Assembly: GCF_900114735.1 (NCBI RefSeq)
Contig: NZ_FOUA01000001.1
Coordinates: forward strand, 508,278 to 572,277
Origin: Halopseudomonas bauzanensis
GTDB lineage: Bacteria > Pseudomonadota > Gammaproteobacteria > Pseudomonadales > Pseudomonadaceae
Length of the DNA: 64,000 bases
Direction: 5' to 3'
How positions within the stretch are numbered: position 1 is the first letter of the stretch; every line of letters starts with the position of its first letter. This document shows, piece after piece, positions 26,399 to 35,126 of the stretch. A program made the translations under genes and the position numbers. A model generated the notes under the pieces. The model made no database searches. It saw nothing but the letters and a program-made list of their open reading frames with translations, and was not told where the DNA came from.

Positions 26399-26995
26399 AT
26401 GAAACTCTACCTGAATGCCACTTCCCCCTTTGCCCGCGTGGCCCGCATCATCGCCTTGGAAAAGGGGCTGCAGGATCAGCTGGAGCTATGCTGGAGCGAT
26501 CCGTGGACGAACGACCCGGCGCTGCTGCAGGCCAATCCGGTGGGTCGCATTCCGGTGCTGGTTACCGAGGACGGTCGTGCCATTGCCGAGTCGCTGCTGA
26601 TTGCCCAGTACCTGGACAACCTGACGCCGTCGCCACGGCTGCTGCCACCGGCAGAGCTCGCCGCGGTATTGCAGCGCACCGGTCTGGGCTATGGTCTGAT
26701 GGAAGCAGCCTTCACTACCGTGATCGGCCGCAAGCATGATGCCGAAGCGGATCAGTCAGTCCTCGGCCAGCGCCGCCTGCAGGCCATTGACCGCAGCATC
26801 CAGGCTCTTGCTTCGCAGCATCGGGATGATGGTCAGCAGACATTGGACCTCAGCATTATCGTGACGGCCGTAGCCCTGGATTATGTGCTGTTCCGGCTGC
26901 CCGAGATTGATTGGCGGTCCCGCTACCCGGAATTGGCCGCTTGGCACCAGCGGGTCACCGTGCGGGCGAATTTCACTGAGACGGCCTTCAACTGA
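26399..26995 (+). CDS. Glutathione S-transferase family protein
   Basis: A 198-residue cytosolic transferase-like protein. The N-terminal thioredoxin fold (about 1-78) has the TSPFARVARI active-site segment with Ser9 likely binding glutathione. Next come the cis-Pro region GRIPVL and the EDGRAIAESLLI motif that contacts the peptide. The C-terminal part is all-helical. It is the third gene in a unit with GntR and the MFS carrier, with the upstream stop only one base before its ATG. In catabolic clusters such enzymes isomerise or conjugate intermediates, or detoxify; which applies here is unknown. Confidence 0.88.
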   Translation: MKLYLNATSPFARVARIIALEKGLQDQLELCWSDPWTNDPALLQANPVGRIPVLVTEDGRAIAESLLIAQYLDNLTPSPRLLPPAELAAVLQRTGLGYGLMEAAFTTVIGRKHDAEADQSVLGQRRLQAIDRSIQALASQHRDDGQQTLDLSIIVTAVALDYVLFRLPEIDWRSRYPELAAWHQRVTVRANFTETAFN

Positions 26996-27134
26996 GCCAT
27001 CTTAATATCGATTAATTTGATATGAATAACGCAAAATAAGCGATTTATTCATCGCCGATCATGATCGATAATCGCTACCATCAATAGCCCAATCATTCCC
27101 CGCCACGCCTGCGCGTGGCCCTTTGGAGACACCA

Positions 27135-27683
27135 ATGAGCAATATCCATCTGGCAATCGTGGTAGGCAGCAACACCCGTGTATCCATCAACCGTCAATAT
27201 GCCCAGGCGCTGGCCAAGCTGCTGCCCGCGCACTTTTCCGTGAGCTATCCGCAGATTGACGACCTGCCCATGTACAGCCTGGATCTGGAAGTCGAGCGTC
27301 CGGCGAGCGTTAACCGTTTCACCGACGAAATCAATGCTGCCGATGCCGTGCTGATCGTCACGCCCGAACATAACCGCTCGGTTCCTGCAGTGCTGAAAAA
27401 CGCTCTTGACTGGGGTTCCAAGCCGATGGACAAGAACGTCTGGCGCGACAAGCCGGTCGCCCTCACCGGTACCTCGCCGGGTGCCATGGGTGCCGCACAC
27501 GCCCAACAGCATCTGCGCCAGATCATGGGCATTCTGGGCTCCGTGGTGCTGGGCGGCGAAGCCTATATCCAGTTCAAACCGGAATTGATCACCAGCGATG
27601 GCGAGATCGGCCCTGCCAGCCATGGTTTCCTGCAAGCCTATATTGACCGCTTCGTTTCACTGGCGGAAAAGCTCAAGGGTTGA
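27135..27683 (+). CDS. NAD(P)H-dependent FMN reductase / quinone reductase
   Basis: A 182-residue flavodoxin-fold reductase of the NADPH-dependent FMN reductase family, like ChrR or YieF. The FMN phosphate loop is VVGSNTRVSINRQYA near the N terminus. The PEHNRSVPAVLKNALDW segment (about 78-95) binds the flavin ring and subunit partner, and SPGAMG is the third contact loop. Likely roles are two-electron reduction of quinones or azo compounds as protection. The ATG at 27135 with GGAG upstream is preferred to an upstream TTG. It ends directly against the convergent phhB gene with no spacer. The 139-bp upstream gap contains the palindrome GATCATGATC (27057-27066). Confidence 0.9.
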   Translation: MSNIHLAIVVGSNTRVSINRQYAQALAKLLPAHFSVSYPQIDDLPMYSLDLEVERPASVNRFTDEINAADAVLIVTPEHNRSVPAVLKNALDWGSKPMDKNVWRDKPVALTGTSPGAMGAAHAQQHLRQIMGILGSVVLGGEAYIQFKPELITSDGEIGPASHGFLQAYIDRFVSLAEKLKG

Positions 27684-28022
27684 TCAGGAAGCAAGTTGAT
27701 CGGTTCGCGCCGCCATGATGAAATCATTGCGGTGCAGCCCACCGATCTTGTGCGTCCACCAGCGTACCGTCACCTTGCCGTATTCCAGCAGCAGTGCCGG
27801 GTGATGGTTCTCTGATTCGGCAAGTTCCGCCACCTTGTTGGTGAAGACCAGCGCGGCGGCGAAATCCCGGAAAGAGAATACGCGCTTGAGCTGTTGCTCA
27901 TTGCCCTCCGCAATGATCTCCCACCCGGGAATCTCGCGCTGCAGCTCCACCTGTTCCTGCTTGCTGACCTTGGGCGCATCTGCGCGACAAGCTTCGCAAT
28001 GCTGCTGGGTCAATGTACTCAT
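27684..28022 (-). CDS. phhB: Pterin-4a-carbinolamine dehydratase
   Basis: Regenerates the tetrahydropterin cofactor after phenylalanine hydroxylation by dehydrating 4a-hydroxytetrahydrobiopterin. The 112-residue length is normal. The catalytic [21 protein letters not shown] region contains the His pair and downstream His of the family. The ATG at 28022 has a GGGAGG ribosome site. An N-terminal CEACRADAP stretch with two cysteines is seen in Pseudomonas members. The usual partner phhA is not in the window. Its promoter region overlaps the Fur box of the divergent siderophore receptor gene. Confidence 0.93.
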   Translation of the reverse strand: MSTLTQQHCEACRADAPKVSKQEQVELQREIPGWEIIAEGNEQQLKRVFSFRDFAAALVFTNKVAELAESENHHPALLLEYGKVTVRWWTHKIGGLHRNDFIMAARTDQLAS

Positions 28023-28092
28023 GTTGTTCTGCCTCCCGTGAACTGATCCGATGCTCCACCCACTATAGCGCGCCTGACTGAACAGCAAATAA

Positions 28093-28111
28093 ATTAATGC
28101 AAATCGTTATC
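28093..28111. promoter_or_regulatory. Fur box
   Basis: The 19-mer at 28093-28111 (hexads ATTAAT, GCAAAT, then CGTTATC) matches the Fur consensus at 14 of 19 positions. It lies 53 bp upstream of the TonB-dependent receptor start, in the divergent region shared with phhB. Confidence 0.75.
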
Positions 28112-28163
28112 AGTAAGATTAATATTCCTTTCGTTTTTATCCCTGAAACGAAAAGGAACCTCC

Positions 28164-30374
28164 ATGCCGCGCACCGCCATTCCCTTCAGCCTGTTGCTGC
28201 TGCCCCTGTCCATATCCCTGGCGCTACCGGTCATGGCCGCCGGCGAACCAGCCGAAGCAAGCACCGGCATTGAGCTGCAGCCCACCTACATCAGGGGCTC
28301 CCTGGGTAATGCGCTGGGTGAGACCGAAGGCTATCGCGCTACCCATAGCAGTGTGGCGACCAAGACCAGCATGCCACTGCTGGAAACCTCCCAGAGCGTA
28401 TCCGTTGTCACCCGCAAGCAGATGGATGACCAGGGCGCGCAGAGCGTAGCCCTGGCCCTGCGTTACACCCCAGGCTTGATGAGTTCGCCCTATGGCGCGA
28501 CCAGCCGCTACGACTATGTCGCCATGCGCGGTATTACCGACGGCTCGGTCGACAACCTGTATCTGGATGGCCAGAAGCTGTTGGGCGACAGCGCCACCTA
28601 CAGCACGCTGCAGGTCGATCCCTACTTTGTCGAGCGGATCGACATTCTCAAGGGCCCGTCTTCGGTACTCTATGGTCGCAGCCTGCCGGGCGGACTGGTG
28701 GCGATGACCAGCAAGAAGCCGGGTTATGACACCCATCGTCAGCTGCAACTGTCCTATGGCAGTCACGATTACAAGCAGGCCGCATTCGATATCGGCGTCC
28801 CGCTGGATGAAGGGCGGCGGGTAAACTATCGCCTGGTCGGCGTGGTGCGTGATGCGGCGAGCCAGGTAGATGACATCAAGAGCGAACGCTTCGCGCTGAT
28901 GCCGTCGCTGGCTATCGATTTCACTCAGGATACCCGCCTGACCCTGCTGGCGATGTTGCAACATGACCCCGAAGGCGGCTACCACGGAGGGTTGCCGGCG
29001 CAGGGTACGGTCACGTCGCACAACGGCCGGCGCATCTCCCGCAGTTTCTTCGAAGGCGATGAGGATTACGAGAAATTCGAGCGCCATCAGTACATGCTCG
29101 GCTATCAGTTGGAGCATCGCTTCAATGATGTGGTATCGGCCCGGCAGAATTTCCAGTATCTGGATTCGACGGTCGATTCCGGTCAGGTCTACCAGTATGG
29201 TTACGTTCCCGGCACCGATAACCTGGACCGCTATTACACCGGCGCCGATGAAGCGCTGCATGCCTGGAGTGTGGATAACCAGCTGCAGTTCGAGTTTGCC
29301 ACCGGCGAGCTGTCCCATACGCTGGTCACCGGACTGGATTACCAGCGGCGCAAAACCAAGGTCGCTTATGACGCCGGTTATGGCCTCGCCCCAATCGACC
29401 CCTTTACCGGCGCCGAAGGAGCAGCCACTCCGGTGTTCTATCACCAGTATGACGAAGCCCGCTTTCTGGAGCAGACCGGCTTGTATGTTCAAGATCTGAT
29501 CAGCCTGGGCAACTGGCGGTTATCGCTGGGCGCGCGTCAGGACTGGGTGGATATGGATTTCGAGCAGACCCGCTCGATGTACGGCAATCAAGCTGATGAT
29601 GCGCGTATCGATCAATTTTCCGGTCGCATCGGATTACTGTACGCCTTCGACAATGGCCTATCACCCTACGCGAGTTTTTCTCAGTCGTTCAACCCCAACG
29701 CCACCGGCGCCTACAACGAAACCGCACCCGGCGTGTTTGACATCAGCCTGCTCGATCCAACCGAAGGCGAACAGACCGAAGTCGGCCTCAAGTTCCAGCC
29801 GCCCGGCACCCAGGACCTGTATACCATTGCGCTGTTCGACCTGACCCAATCGAATCTGGCTAACAAAGATTCCGGTGAGTCTTTCTACCGCGCAGTGGGC
29901 GAAATCAGCTCCCGTGGTGTCGAACTGGAAGCCCGTTTCAAACCTATCGAGCCGGTCAATGTGCTGGCCAGTTACACCTGGATGGACGTGGAGTATTCGA
30001 AGGACTTCACCGGCACTGCCGGCGTCAATAACCGTGGCAATACCCCCAATGCAGTGGCGAAGAACATGGCTTCATTGTGGGCTGACTACAGCTTCACCAG
30101 CGGCCCATTGGCGAGCCTGCAACTGGGCGCCGGGGTCCGTTATTTCGGCAAGAGCTGGGCGGACGCGGAAAATACCCTGCGCATCCCCTCCTACACCTTG
30201 TTCGATGCCTCGGTCGGCTACGATCTCAGCCAGTTGGGTGCGTCCGGGCTGGGCCTGCGCGTCAACCTGAACAATCTGACCGACGAAACCTACGTGGCGG
30301 CATGCAACAGTTTGAGCCAGTGCTATTACGGCGACGAGCGCAACGTCATGGCGACCCTGACCTACGACTTCTGA
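28164..30374 (+). CDS. TonB-dependent siderophore receptor
   Basis: Outer-membrane ferric-siderophore receptor of the FhuA/FoxA type, 736 aa. A signal peptide covers about residues 1-25 (cleavage near VMA-A). The plug domain follows: LLETSQSVSVVTRKQMDDQ, then RGITDGSVDNLYLDG, then VERIDILKGPSSVLYGRSLPGG. The 22-strand barrel ends in NVMATLTYDF with the terminal Phe needed for barrel insertion. No N-terminal signalling domain is present, so it is not a FecA-type transducer. A ribosome site AAGGAACC precedes the ATG, and a Fur box lies upstream. The PepSY membrane protein gene follows, a common partner. The siderophore is not identifiable; hydroxamates are typical for the group. Confidence 0.94.
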   Translation: MPRTAIPFSLLLLPLSISLALPVMAAGEPAEASTGIELQPTYIRGSLGNALGETEGYRATHSSVATKTSMPLLETSQSVSVVTRKQMDDQGAQSVALALRYTPGLMSSPYGATSRYDYVAMRGITDGSVDNLYLDGQKLLGDSATYSTLQVDPYFVERIDILKGPSSVLYGRSLPGGLVAMTSKKPGYDTHRQLQLSYGSHDYKQAAFDIGVPLDEGRRVNYRLVGVVRDAASQVDDIKSERFALMPSLAIDFTQDTRLTLLAMLQHDPEGGYHGGLPAQGTVTSHNGRRISRSFFEGDEDYEKFERHQYMLGYQLEHRFNDVVSARQNFQYLDSTVDSGQVYQYGYVPGTDNLDRYYTGADEALHAWSVDNQLQFEFATGELSHTLVTGLDYQRRKTKVAYDAGYGLAPIDPFTGAEGAATPVFYHQYDEARFLEQTGLYVQDLISLGNWRLSLGARQDWVDMDFEQTRSMYGNQADDARIDQFSGRIGLLYAFDNGLSPYASFSQSFNPNATGAYNETAPGVFDISLLDPTEGEQTEVGLKFQPPGTQDLYTIALFDLTQSNLANKDSGESFYRAVGEISSRGVELEARFKPIEPVNVLASYTWMDVEYSKDFTGTAGVNNRGNTPNAVAKNMASLWADYSFTSGPLASLQLGAGVRYFGKSWADAENTLRIPSYTLFDASVGYDLSQLGASGLGLRVNLNNLTDETYVAACNSLSQCYYGDERNVMATLTYDF

Positions 30375-30381
30375 CCACCCG

Positions 30382-30414
30382 ATAAGGCCGCCGGCAGTCT
30401 GCCGGCGGCCTTAT
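30382..30414 (+). terminator. Intercistronic hairpin between receptor and PepSY genes
   Basis: ATAAGGCCGCCGGCAG (30382-30397) and CTGCCGGCGGCCTTAT (30399-30414) form a nearly perfect 33-nt palindrome 8 bp after the receptor stop. There is no U-run downstream. It may end part of the transcripts or protect the receptor mRNA, lowering output of the downstream gene. Confidence 0.65.
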
Positions 30415-30432
30415 GCATTTCGGATAAAAATC

Positions 30433-31596
30433 ATGCGTTCCATCCTGTTGTATCTTCACCGCTACCTTGGATTGGCCATGGCGCTGTTTCTGGCGCTGGC
30501 GGGCCTGACCGGCAGCATTCTCGCCTTTCACCATGAGCTGGATGAATGGCTCAACCCCGAGCTGTACCACACCAGCTCCACTGGCCCGGTACTGCCACCG
30601 GAGCAACTGGTCGAGCGGGTAGAAACCGCCTGGCCACGCATGCAGGTGTGGTACATGGAGTTTCCCGACGAGACCGACCATGCCGCGCTACTGGCGATGG
30701 TCCCGCGCACCGACCCGGAGACCGGCAAACCCTGGCCCGACAGGCCAATAGTGCGCTATCTAGATCAGGTCACCGGCGAGCAGGTCGGCGAGCGTTACTG
30801 GGGTGATTGCTGCTTCTCCCGCCGTAACTTCGTGCCCTTCATGCTGGAGTTTCATTACAACCTGACCCTGCCCGGCAACTGGGGGCTGTGGCTGATGGGG
30901 CTGGTGGCCATCGCCTGGGTGCTGGACTGCTTCATCGCCCTGGTATTGACCTTTCCCCGTGGGCGGCCGTTCTGGCAGAAGTGGCAACGGGCCTGGAAGA
31001 TCAAGCGCGGCCACGCCACGCGGGTCAATCTGGATATTCACCGCGCCGGCGGCCTCTGGCTATGGTTGCTGTTGTTGCCGGTAGCTGTGAGCAGCGTGGC
31101 GATGAACCTGCCGGAGCAGATCTTCAAGCCGGTGGTGTCGCTGGTCTCGCCGGTGGCGCCGAGTGTCTATGAAGCACGCAGCGAATTGCCGGCCGAGGAA
31201 TTGGGCATCACCGGTTATGGCTACGGCGAAGCCTATCAATTGGCGATGGAGCATGCCCGTGAGCTGCAGTTGCTAGAGCCCATCACCGAGTTGTACTACA
31301 GCTTCGAATACAACTTCTATGGCGCGGGTTTTGGCGATCATGCCAGCAATGAAGGCAATGCCTGGATCTTCTTCCACGGCACGGACGGTCGTTTGCTGGG
31401 GCAGGAAATCCCCGGTCAGGGCACCTGGGGCGAGCGGTTCTTCCAGCTGCAGGCGCCTATCCATGGCGGACGGATTCTCGGCCTGCCGGGGCGCATCCTG
31501 ATTGCTGTGCTGGGTGTGGCGATTTTCGTGCTGTCGATAACCGGCGTGATCATCTGGTGGCGCAAGCGGCAGGCGCGGCAGTTGCGCCGGGCCTGA
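30433..31596 (+). CDS. PepSY-associated membrane protein, iron-uptake linked
   Basis: A 387-residue inner-membrane protein of the PepSY-TM family, often encoded beside siderophore receptors and suspected of reducing or releasing siderophore iron in the periplasm. Four membrane helices are visible, near residues 10-30, 145-170, 200-220 and 345-370. The first contains the LHRYLGLAM motif with a conserved His. A large periplasmic part between helices contains CC (about 126-127). It lies 58 bp after the receptor gene and is probably expressed from the same Fur-controlled promoter with attenuation at the hairpin between them. The biochemical role is inferred from family and neighbour. Confidence 0.88.
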   Translation: MRSILLYLHRYLGLAMALFLALAGLTGSILAFHHELDEWLNPELYHTSSTGPVLPPEQLVERVETAWPRMQVWYMEFPDETDHAALLAMVPRTDPETGKPWPDRPIVRYLDQVTGEQVGERYWGDCCFSRRNFVPFMLEFHYNLTLPGNWGLWLMGLVAIAWVLDCFIALVLTFPRGRPFWQKWQRAWKIKRGHATRVNLDIHRAGGLWLWLLLLPVAVSSVAMNLPEQIFKPVVSLVSPVAPSVYEARSELPAEELGITGYGYGEAYQLAMEHARELQLLEPITELYYSFEYNFYGAGFGDHASNEGNAWIFFHGTDGRLLGQEIPGQGTWGERFFQLQAPIHGGRILGLPGRILIAVLGVAIFVLSITGVIIWWRKRQARQLRRA

Positions 31597-31632
31597 AAAA
31601 ACGATCCCGCAGACGAGACCGGCTGCGGGATC
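31596..31632 (-). terminator. Terminator of the outer-membrane protein gene
   Basis: Read on the minus strand: GATCCCGCAG (31632-31623), a 10-nt loop, CTGCGGGATC (31612-31603), then a T-run (31601-31596). It is an intrinsic terminator for the 31655-32401 gene and may also stop the convergent PepSY transcript. Confidence 0.85.
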
Positions 31633-31654
31633 ACGGGGACAACTCAGCGATGGA

Positions 31655-32401
31655 TCAGAACAGCACGCCCAGCTTGACGCCGAACTCGTTGCTTTCCAGC
31701 TCGGTGTTGTCTGCCAGCATGTAATCATCATCCAGCTCGTAATTGGTCTGGGTGTAATACACCCCCGCGGTGAAGGGGAAGCCTTGGCCACGGTCCCAGA
31801 GGAAGTTCAGCTCCGCATAGGGGTTGAACTTGTTCTTCAGATCAGCGGTTTCGCTGCCATACCCGGTCAGCTTCACCTTGCCCTCGCCTTCAATGCTGTA
31901 ACGGGTACCCACCTCCAGCCGGGTGGTCAAGGTGTCACCTTGATGGTGCCAACCGATCGCGGCCTTGGCGAAGGGGCTCTTGTTACTCAGCTCCACGTCG
32001 GCGTTACTGCGTTCCAGCTCAAAGCGAGTCCAGTCGTAACCCAGACCGACCAGCATGTCGAAGTTGCTGTTGTTGCTCAACGGCATGCGCACACCGAGGT
32101 CCGCTTCAGCACGGGCGTCCTTGACCTCGTTGTCATTCTTTTCGCCGTAACGGATATCGGCACCAATCTGGAAAATCGTGCCGGGGCCACCCGTCATCTT
32201 GTTGCCGTAATTGTAGAAAATACCACCCTTGCCGACAGTCTCGTCACGACCATCGACATCATCGTTATCCGAGTTCATTTCATATTTGTCAGCAGCGATG
32301 ATGATGCCCAGATTGGAGACCGGATCTGCAGCCAGAACATAGGTCGACCCAGCCATCAATCCCACGGCAGAAACCGGAATCAATATTTTGCTAAGGCGCA
32401 T
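31655..32401 (-). CDS. Outer-membrane beta-barrel protein of unknown role
   Basis: A 248-residue protein with a Sec signal (about residues 1-24, ending VLA-A). The body consists of alternating polar and hydrophobic strands and ends in EFGVKLGVLF with a terminal Phe, as outer-membrane barrels do. Acid-rich loops (NSDNDDVDGRDE, YELDDDY) face outward and may bind divalent cations. Eight to ten strands are plausible. I do not recognise a named family. The mRNA leader can fold GGTATTT against AAATACC around the ribosome site. It stands alone between two terminators or divergent genes, so context gives no function. Confidence 0.75.
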   Translation of the reverse strand: MRLSKILIPVSAVGLMAGSTYVLAADPVSNLGIIIAADKYEMNSDNDDVDGRDETVGKGGIFYNYGNKMTGGPGTIFQIGADIRYGEKNDNEVKDARAEADLGVRMPLSNNSNFDMLVGLGYDWTRFELERSNADVELSNKSPFAKAAIGWHHQGDTLTTRLEVGTRYSIEGEGKVKLTGYGSETADLKNKFNPYAELNFLWDRGQGFPFTAGVYYTQTNYELDDDYMLADNTELESNEFGVKLGVLF

Positions 32402-32403
32402 AA

Positions 32404-32439
32404 GGTATTTCCTCTTGGTTTATTACCTGAGTAAATACC
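32404..32439 (-). promoter_or_regulatory. Possible leader hairpin over the ribosome site
   Basis: On the minus strand GGTATTT (32439-32433) can pair with AAATACC (32410-32404), enclosing the AGAGG ribosome site in the loop just before the ATG at 32401. Possible translational control; unproven. Confidence 0.3.
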
Positions 32440-32586
32440 GACCGGCCGGCCGCAAAGAAGTTCGTATTTTCCTACCGATTCGCTACGTAAGGCCATGAAT
32501 GTGAAGGCACCTGATATACTTCTAGACCTTGAATCCTCTCGTCCGCAGTCGCTTGTGATTGCCCATGCGCAGGTAGAAAATTCTTT

Positions 32587-33366
32587 ATGACCGATCGGTA
32601 TTTCGACCAGTTGGGCACCCATTTCGCGCGCAAGATATACGCCGGCCCCAAGGGTGCGATTCGCCTTGCGGTACTTACTCGCGACCTTCAGGAGTGGCTG
32701 GCCGAGCTCGCGCCCGAGGGTCAAGCGCTACGGGTTCTGGATGCCGGTGCTGGCTTGGGGCATATCAGCGAATGGCTGTTGCAGCGGGGCCACAGCGTGA
32801 CGGTCAGCGACCCTGCCGAAGAAATGCTGGACGCCGCTCGCGAGCGCCTGGCAAGCCAACCGCTGCAGCCGGGCCAGTCGTTGCAGTTTCTGCAGTTGCC
32901 GTTACAGCAGTTGCCGGCCCGGGGCGAGCGCTACGACCTGGTGATCTGTCACGCAGTGCTGGAATGGCTGGCGGACCCGGCCAGCGCCCTGCTTTGCCTG
33001 CGGCAACTGATCAACGATGCGGGCGCCGTATCACTGGCCTTCTACAACCGCGACGCGCTGATCTACAAGAACCTGATCAAAGGCCAGTTCCGCAAGCTGC
33101 AACGCAACCAGCTGGCCGGCGAAGGCAAGCGCAGTCTGACACCTCAGCAGCCATTGGACCCACGTGAGGTATATAGCTGGATAGCGGCGGCGGGGTTCGA
33201 TCGCCGCGAGCAGACCGGCGTGCGGGTATTCCATGACTATATGCACGAGCCGTTCAAGGGCGAGGCCGATGCGCAACAGGTGATCGAGCAGGAATTGCTG
33301 TATAGCCGGCACCCGGCTTACCGGCATCTGGGGCGCTATCTGCATTGCTGGCTGAGAGCCGATTGA
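32587..33366 (+). CDS. cmoM: tRNA 5-carboxymethoxyuridine methyltransferase CmoM
   Basis: SAM-dependent methyltransferase that converts cmo5U34 to its methyl ester in certain tRNAs. The 259-residue protein starts with the family mark DRYFDQLGTHFARKIYAGPKG. It continues with the SAM loop VLDAGAGLGHISEWLLQRGH and the DLVICHAVLEWLADP motif IV region. Length and N-terminal signature agree with E. coli CmoM (formerly SmtA). The downstream MATE gene is convergent and only 1 bp away. The partner enzymes CmoA and CmoB are not in the window. Confidence 0.92.
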   Translation: MTDRYFDQLGTHFARKIYAGPKGAIRLAVLTRDLQEWLAELAPEGQALRVLDAGAGLGHISEWLLQRGHSVTVSDPAEEMLDAARERLASQPLQPGQSLQFLQLPLQQLPARGERYDLVICHAVLEWLADPASALLCLRQLINDAGAVSLAFYNRDALIYKNLIKGQFRKLQRNQLAGEGKRSLTPQQPLDPREVYSWIAAAGFDRREQTGVRVFHDYMHEPFKGEADAQQVIEQELLYSRHPAYRHLGRYLHCWLRAD

Positions 33367-33367
33367 C

Positions 33368-34717
33368 CTATGCGGGCATCCAGCGATCCCGCCGCCACAG
33401 CCAGATGAACCAACCGCCGAGCAATACACCACGCGCCAGCATGAACAGATAGAACCCCAGCCAGATTCCGTGGTTGCCGGTATCACGCAGCAACCAGGCA
33501 GCCGGCAGATAGATCAGCAGCACCGCCAGCACCATGGCATTGCGCATGGCGCGCGCGCGGGTGGCGCCGATGAACAATCCATCGAGCAGATAGCTCCAGA
33601 CCGCCACCAGCGGCATCCAGGCCATCCACGGCAGATAGTCGAAAGCTACCTGGCGGATCGACTCGAGGTCGGTCAACAGGCTGATGATCTGATTGCCGAA
33701 CAGATTGAATACCAGCACAAAACCCACCCCGACCACCAGTGACCAGAACGTGCTGACGACCAGCACGCGCTTGAACGCCAACCGATTGCGCTGGCCCATG
33801 GCATGCCCACCGAGCGCCTCGACCGCGTGGGCCAGACCGTCCAGTCCGTGGGAGGTGAGCAACAGGAAGTTAAGCAGTACCGCATTGGCTGCGACGACCG
33901 AGTCGCCCAGCCGGGCGCCTTGCAACACCAGCAGATAGAACACCAGCTCCAGCGCCAGGGTGCGGATCAGTATGTCCCGGTTGGCCCGAATCAGCGGCGC
34001 CGCACCACGCAGGCGCAACGCGTCAGTCCAGCGCATCACCCCGGGATAACGCGCCAATACCGGGCGCAGCAACGCCAGCCCCAGCAGCAGCCCGACATAA
34101 TCGCCGATAACCGTCGCCCAGGCCGCCCCGGCCACGCCCCACTCCAACACTACGACGAGGAAAACGTCGAGCACGACGTTGGTGATATTCACCGCCAACA
34201 ACAGATACAGCGGCGCGCGGGCGCGCTGAGCACCGATGAACCAGCCGACCAGCACAAAGTTGGCCAGGGCCGCCGGCAGGCTTACCAGGCGGATATTGAA
34301 ATAGATCCGCGCCTGTTCCAGCAGCTCGGCACTGCTATCAAGAAAATACAGGCCCGCGGTCAGCAATGGCTCGTGCACCAGCCACACCAGCAATGCGAGC
34401 AGCAGCGCCAGCCATAGCGGCTGCAGCAATACCAGGCGCAGCTTGTCACCGTTATTTTCCCCGCATGCCTGGGCGGCGAAACCGGTAGTACCCATGCGCA
34501 GGAAACCGGCGGCCCAGAGAATGAAGGTCATCAGCGTCGCACCCACCGCGACCCCACCCAGATGATGGGCACCATCCAGATGGCCGACCACGGCGGTATC
34601 CACCAGCCCGACCAGGGGCACGCTGATATTGGACAGGATCATCGGCGTCGCCAGCGCCCAGACCCGGCGATGGGTCAGACGATGGCGCGCGGTGGTAAGC
34701 AGACCAGAGGGGGTCAA
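33368..34717 (-). CDS. MATE-family efflux transporter (DinF-like)
   Basis: A 449-residue inner-membrane multidrug/toxin extrusion protein of the DinF branch with 12 helices in two six-helix halves. The first half begins with WALATPMILSNISVPLVGLVDTAVVGHL, a typical MATE/DinF opening, and the second half repeats the pattern after residue 230. It is expected to export cationic or oxidised compounds using H+ or Na+. The gene is convergent with cmoM and 24 bp downstream of the Sui1-like gene on the same strand, so it may be the third gene of a DUF2333-Sui1-MATE unit. No SOS operator was recognised. Confidence 0.88.
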   Translation of the reverse strand: MTPSGLLTTARHRLTHRRVWALATPMILSNISVPLVGLVDTAVVGHLDGAHHLGGVAVGATLMTFILWAAGFLRMGTTGFAAQACGENNGDKLRLVLLQPLWLALLLALLVWLVHEPLLTAGLYFLDSSAELLEQARIYFNIRLVSLPAALANFVLVGWFIGAQRARAPLYLLLAVNITNVVLDVFLVVVLEWGVAGAAWATVIGDYVGLLLGLALLRPVLARYPGVMRWTDALRLRGAAPLIRANRDILIRTLALELVFYLLVLQGARLGDSVVAANAVLLNFLLLTSHGLDGLAHAVEALGGHAMGQRNRLAFKRVLVVSTFWSLVVGVGFVLVFNLFGNQIISLLTDLESIRQVAFDYLPWMAWMPLVAVWSYLLDGLFIGATRARAMRNAMVLAVLLIYLPAAWLLRDTGNHGIWLGFYLFMLARGVLLGGWFIWLWRRDRWMPA

Positions 34718-34741
34718 GACATCGAGTCCCGCATTCAGATA

Positions 34742-35113
34742 TCAGCCACCGGAGCGCTTGGCCTTGAGGCCTTCATCAATCAGCCATTGGCAAAGCATGT
34801 CGGCCCGATCACCCTGAATCTCGATTACCCCATCCACCACCGACCCGCCGCAACCGCAGCGGGCCTTGATGCGCTTGGCCAGGGTCTTGAGTTCGTCGGC
34901 CGGCAATGCCAGGCCACTGATAGTGGTCACCGTCTTGCCGCCACGCCCCTTGGTCTCCCGGCGTACCCTGGCGACGCCGTCGCCAGCGGGTATCTGCGGC
35001 TGACCACAGGTACAGGCATCCTGCGGTTGTCGACAGTCGGGGCACATACGCCCCGCATCGGTGGAGAATACCAGCCCGCCAAGTGAGCCGAATCCTGTCT
35101 GGCGCTTGCTCAT
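34742..35113 (-). CDS. YciH/Sui1 translation factor
   Basis: Bacterial homologue of eukaryotic initiation factor eIF1, 123 aa. The N terminus carries a C-P-D-C ... C-T-C cysteine cluster (about residues 24-37) that could bind zinc. The SUI1 core contains RRETKGRGGKTVTTISGL and a basic helix, with KARCGCGGSVVDGVIEIQGD near the C terminus. In E. coli YciH is thought to influence start-codon fidelity, especially under stress. The ATG at 35113 begins the conserved region. It is 13 bp after the DUF2333 stop and 24 bp before the MATE gene. Confidence 0.92.
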   Translation of the reverse strand: MSKRQTGFGSLGGLVFSTDAGRMCPDCRQPQDACTCGQPQIPAGDGVARVRRETKGRGGKTVTTISGLALPADELKTLAKRIKARCGCGGSVVDGVIEIQGDRADMLCQWLIDEGLKAKRSGG

Positions 35114-35126
35114 AATGCTGTTTGCC

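Noticed and set aside
27056-27067. Palindrome CGATCATGATCG upstream of the FMN reductase
   Set aside because: Composed of overlapping GATC units and short; could be chance, and no regulator is nearby to support an operator.
27684-28022. CEAC cysteine pair in PhhB as a metal site
   Set aside because: Only two cysteines and no partner ligands; present in other Pseudomonas members without known metal.
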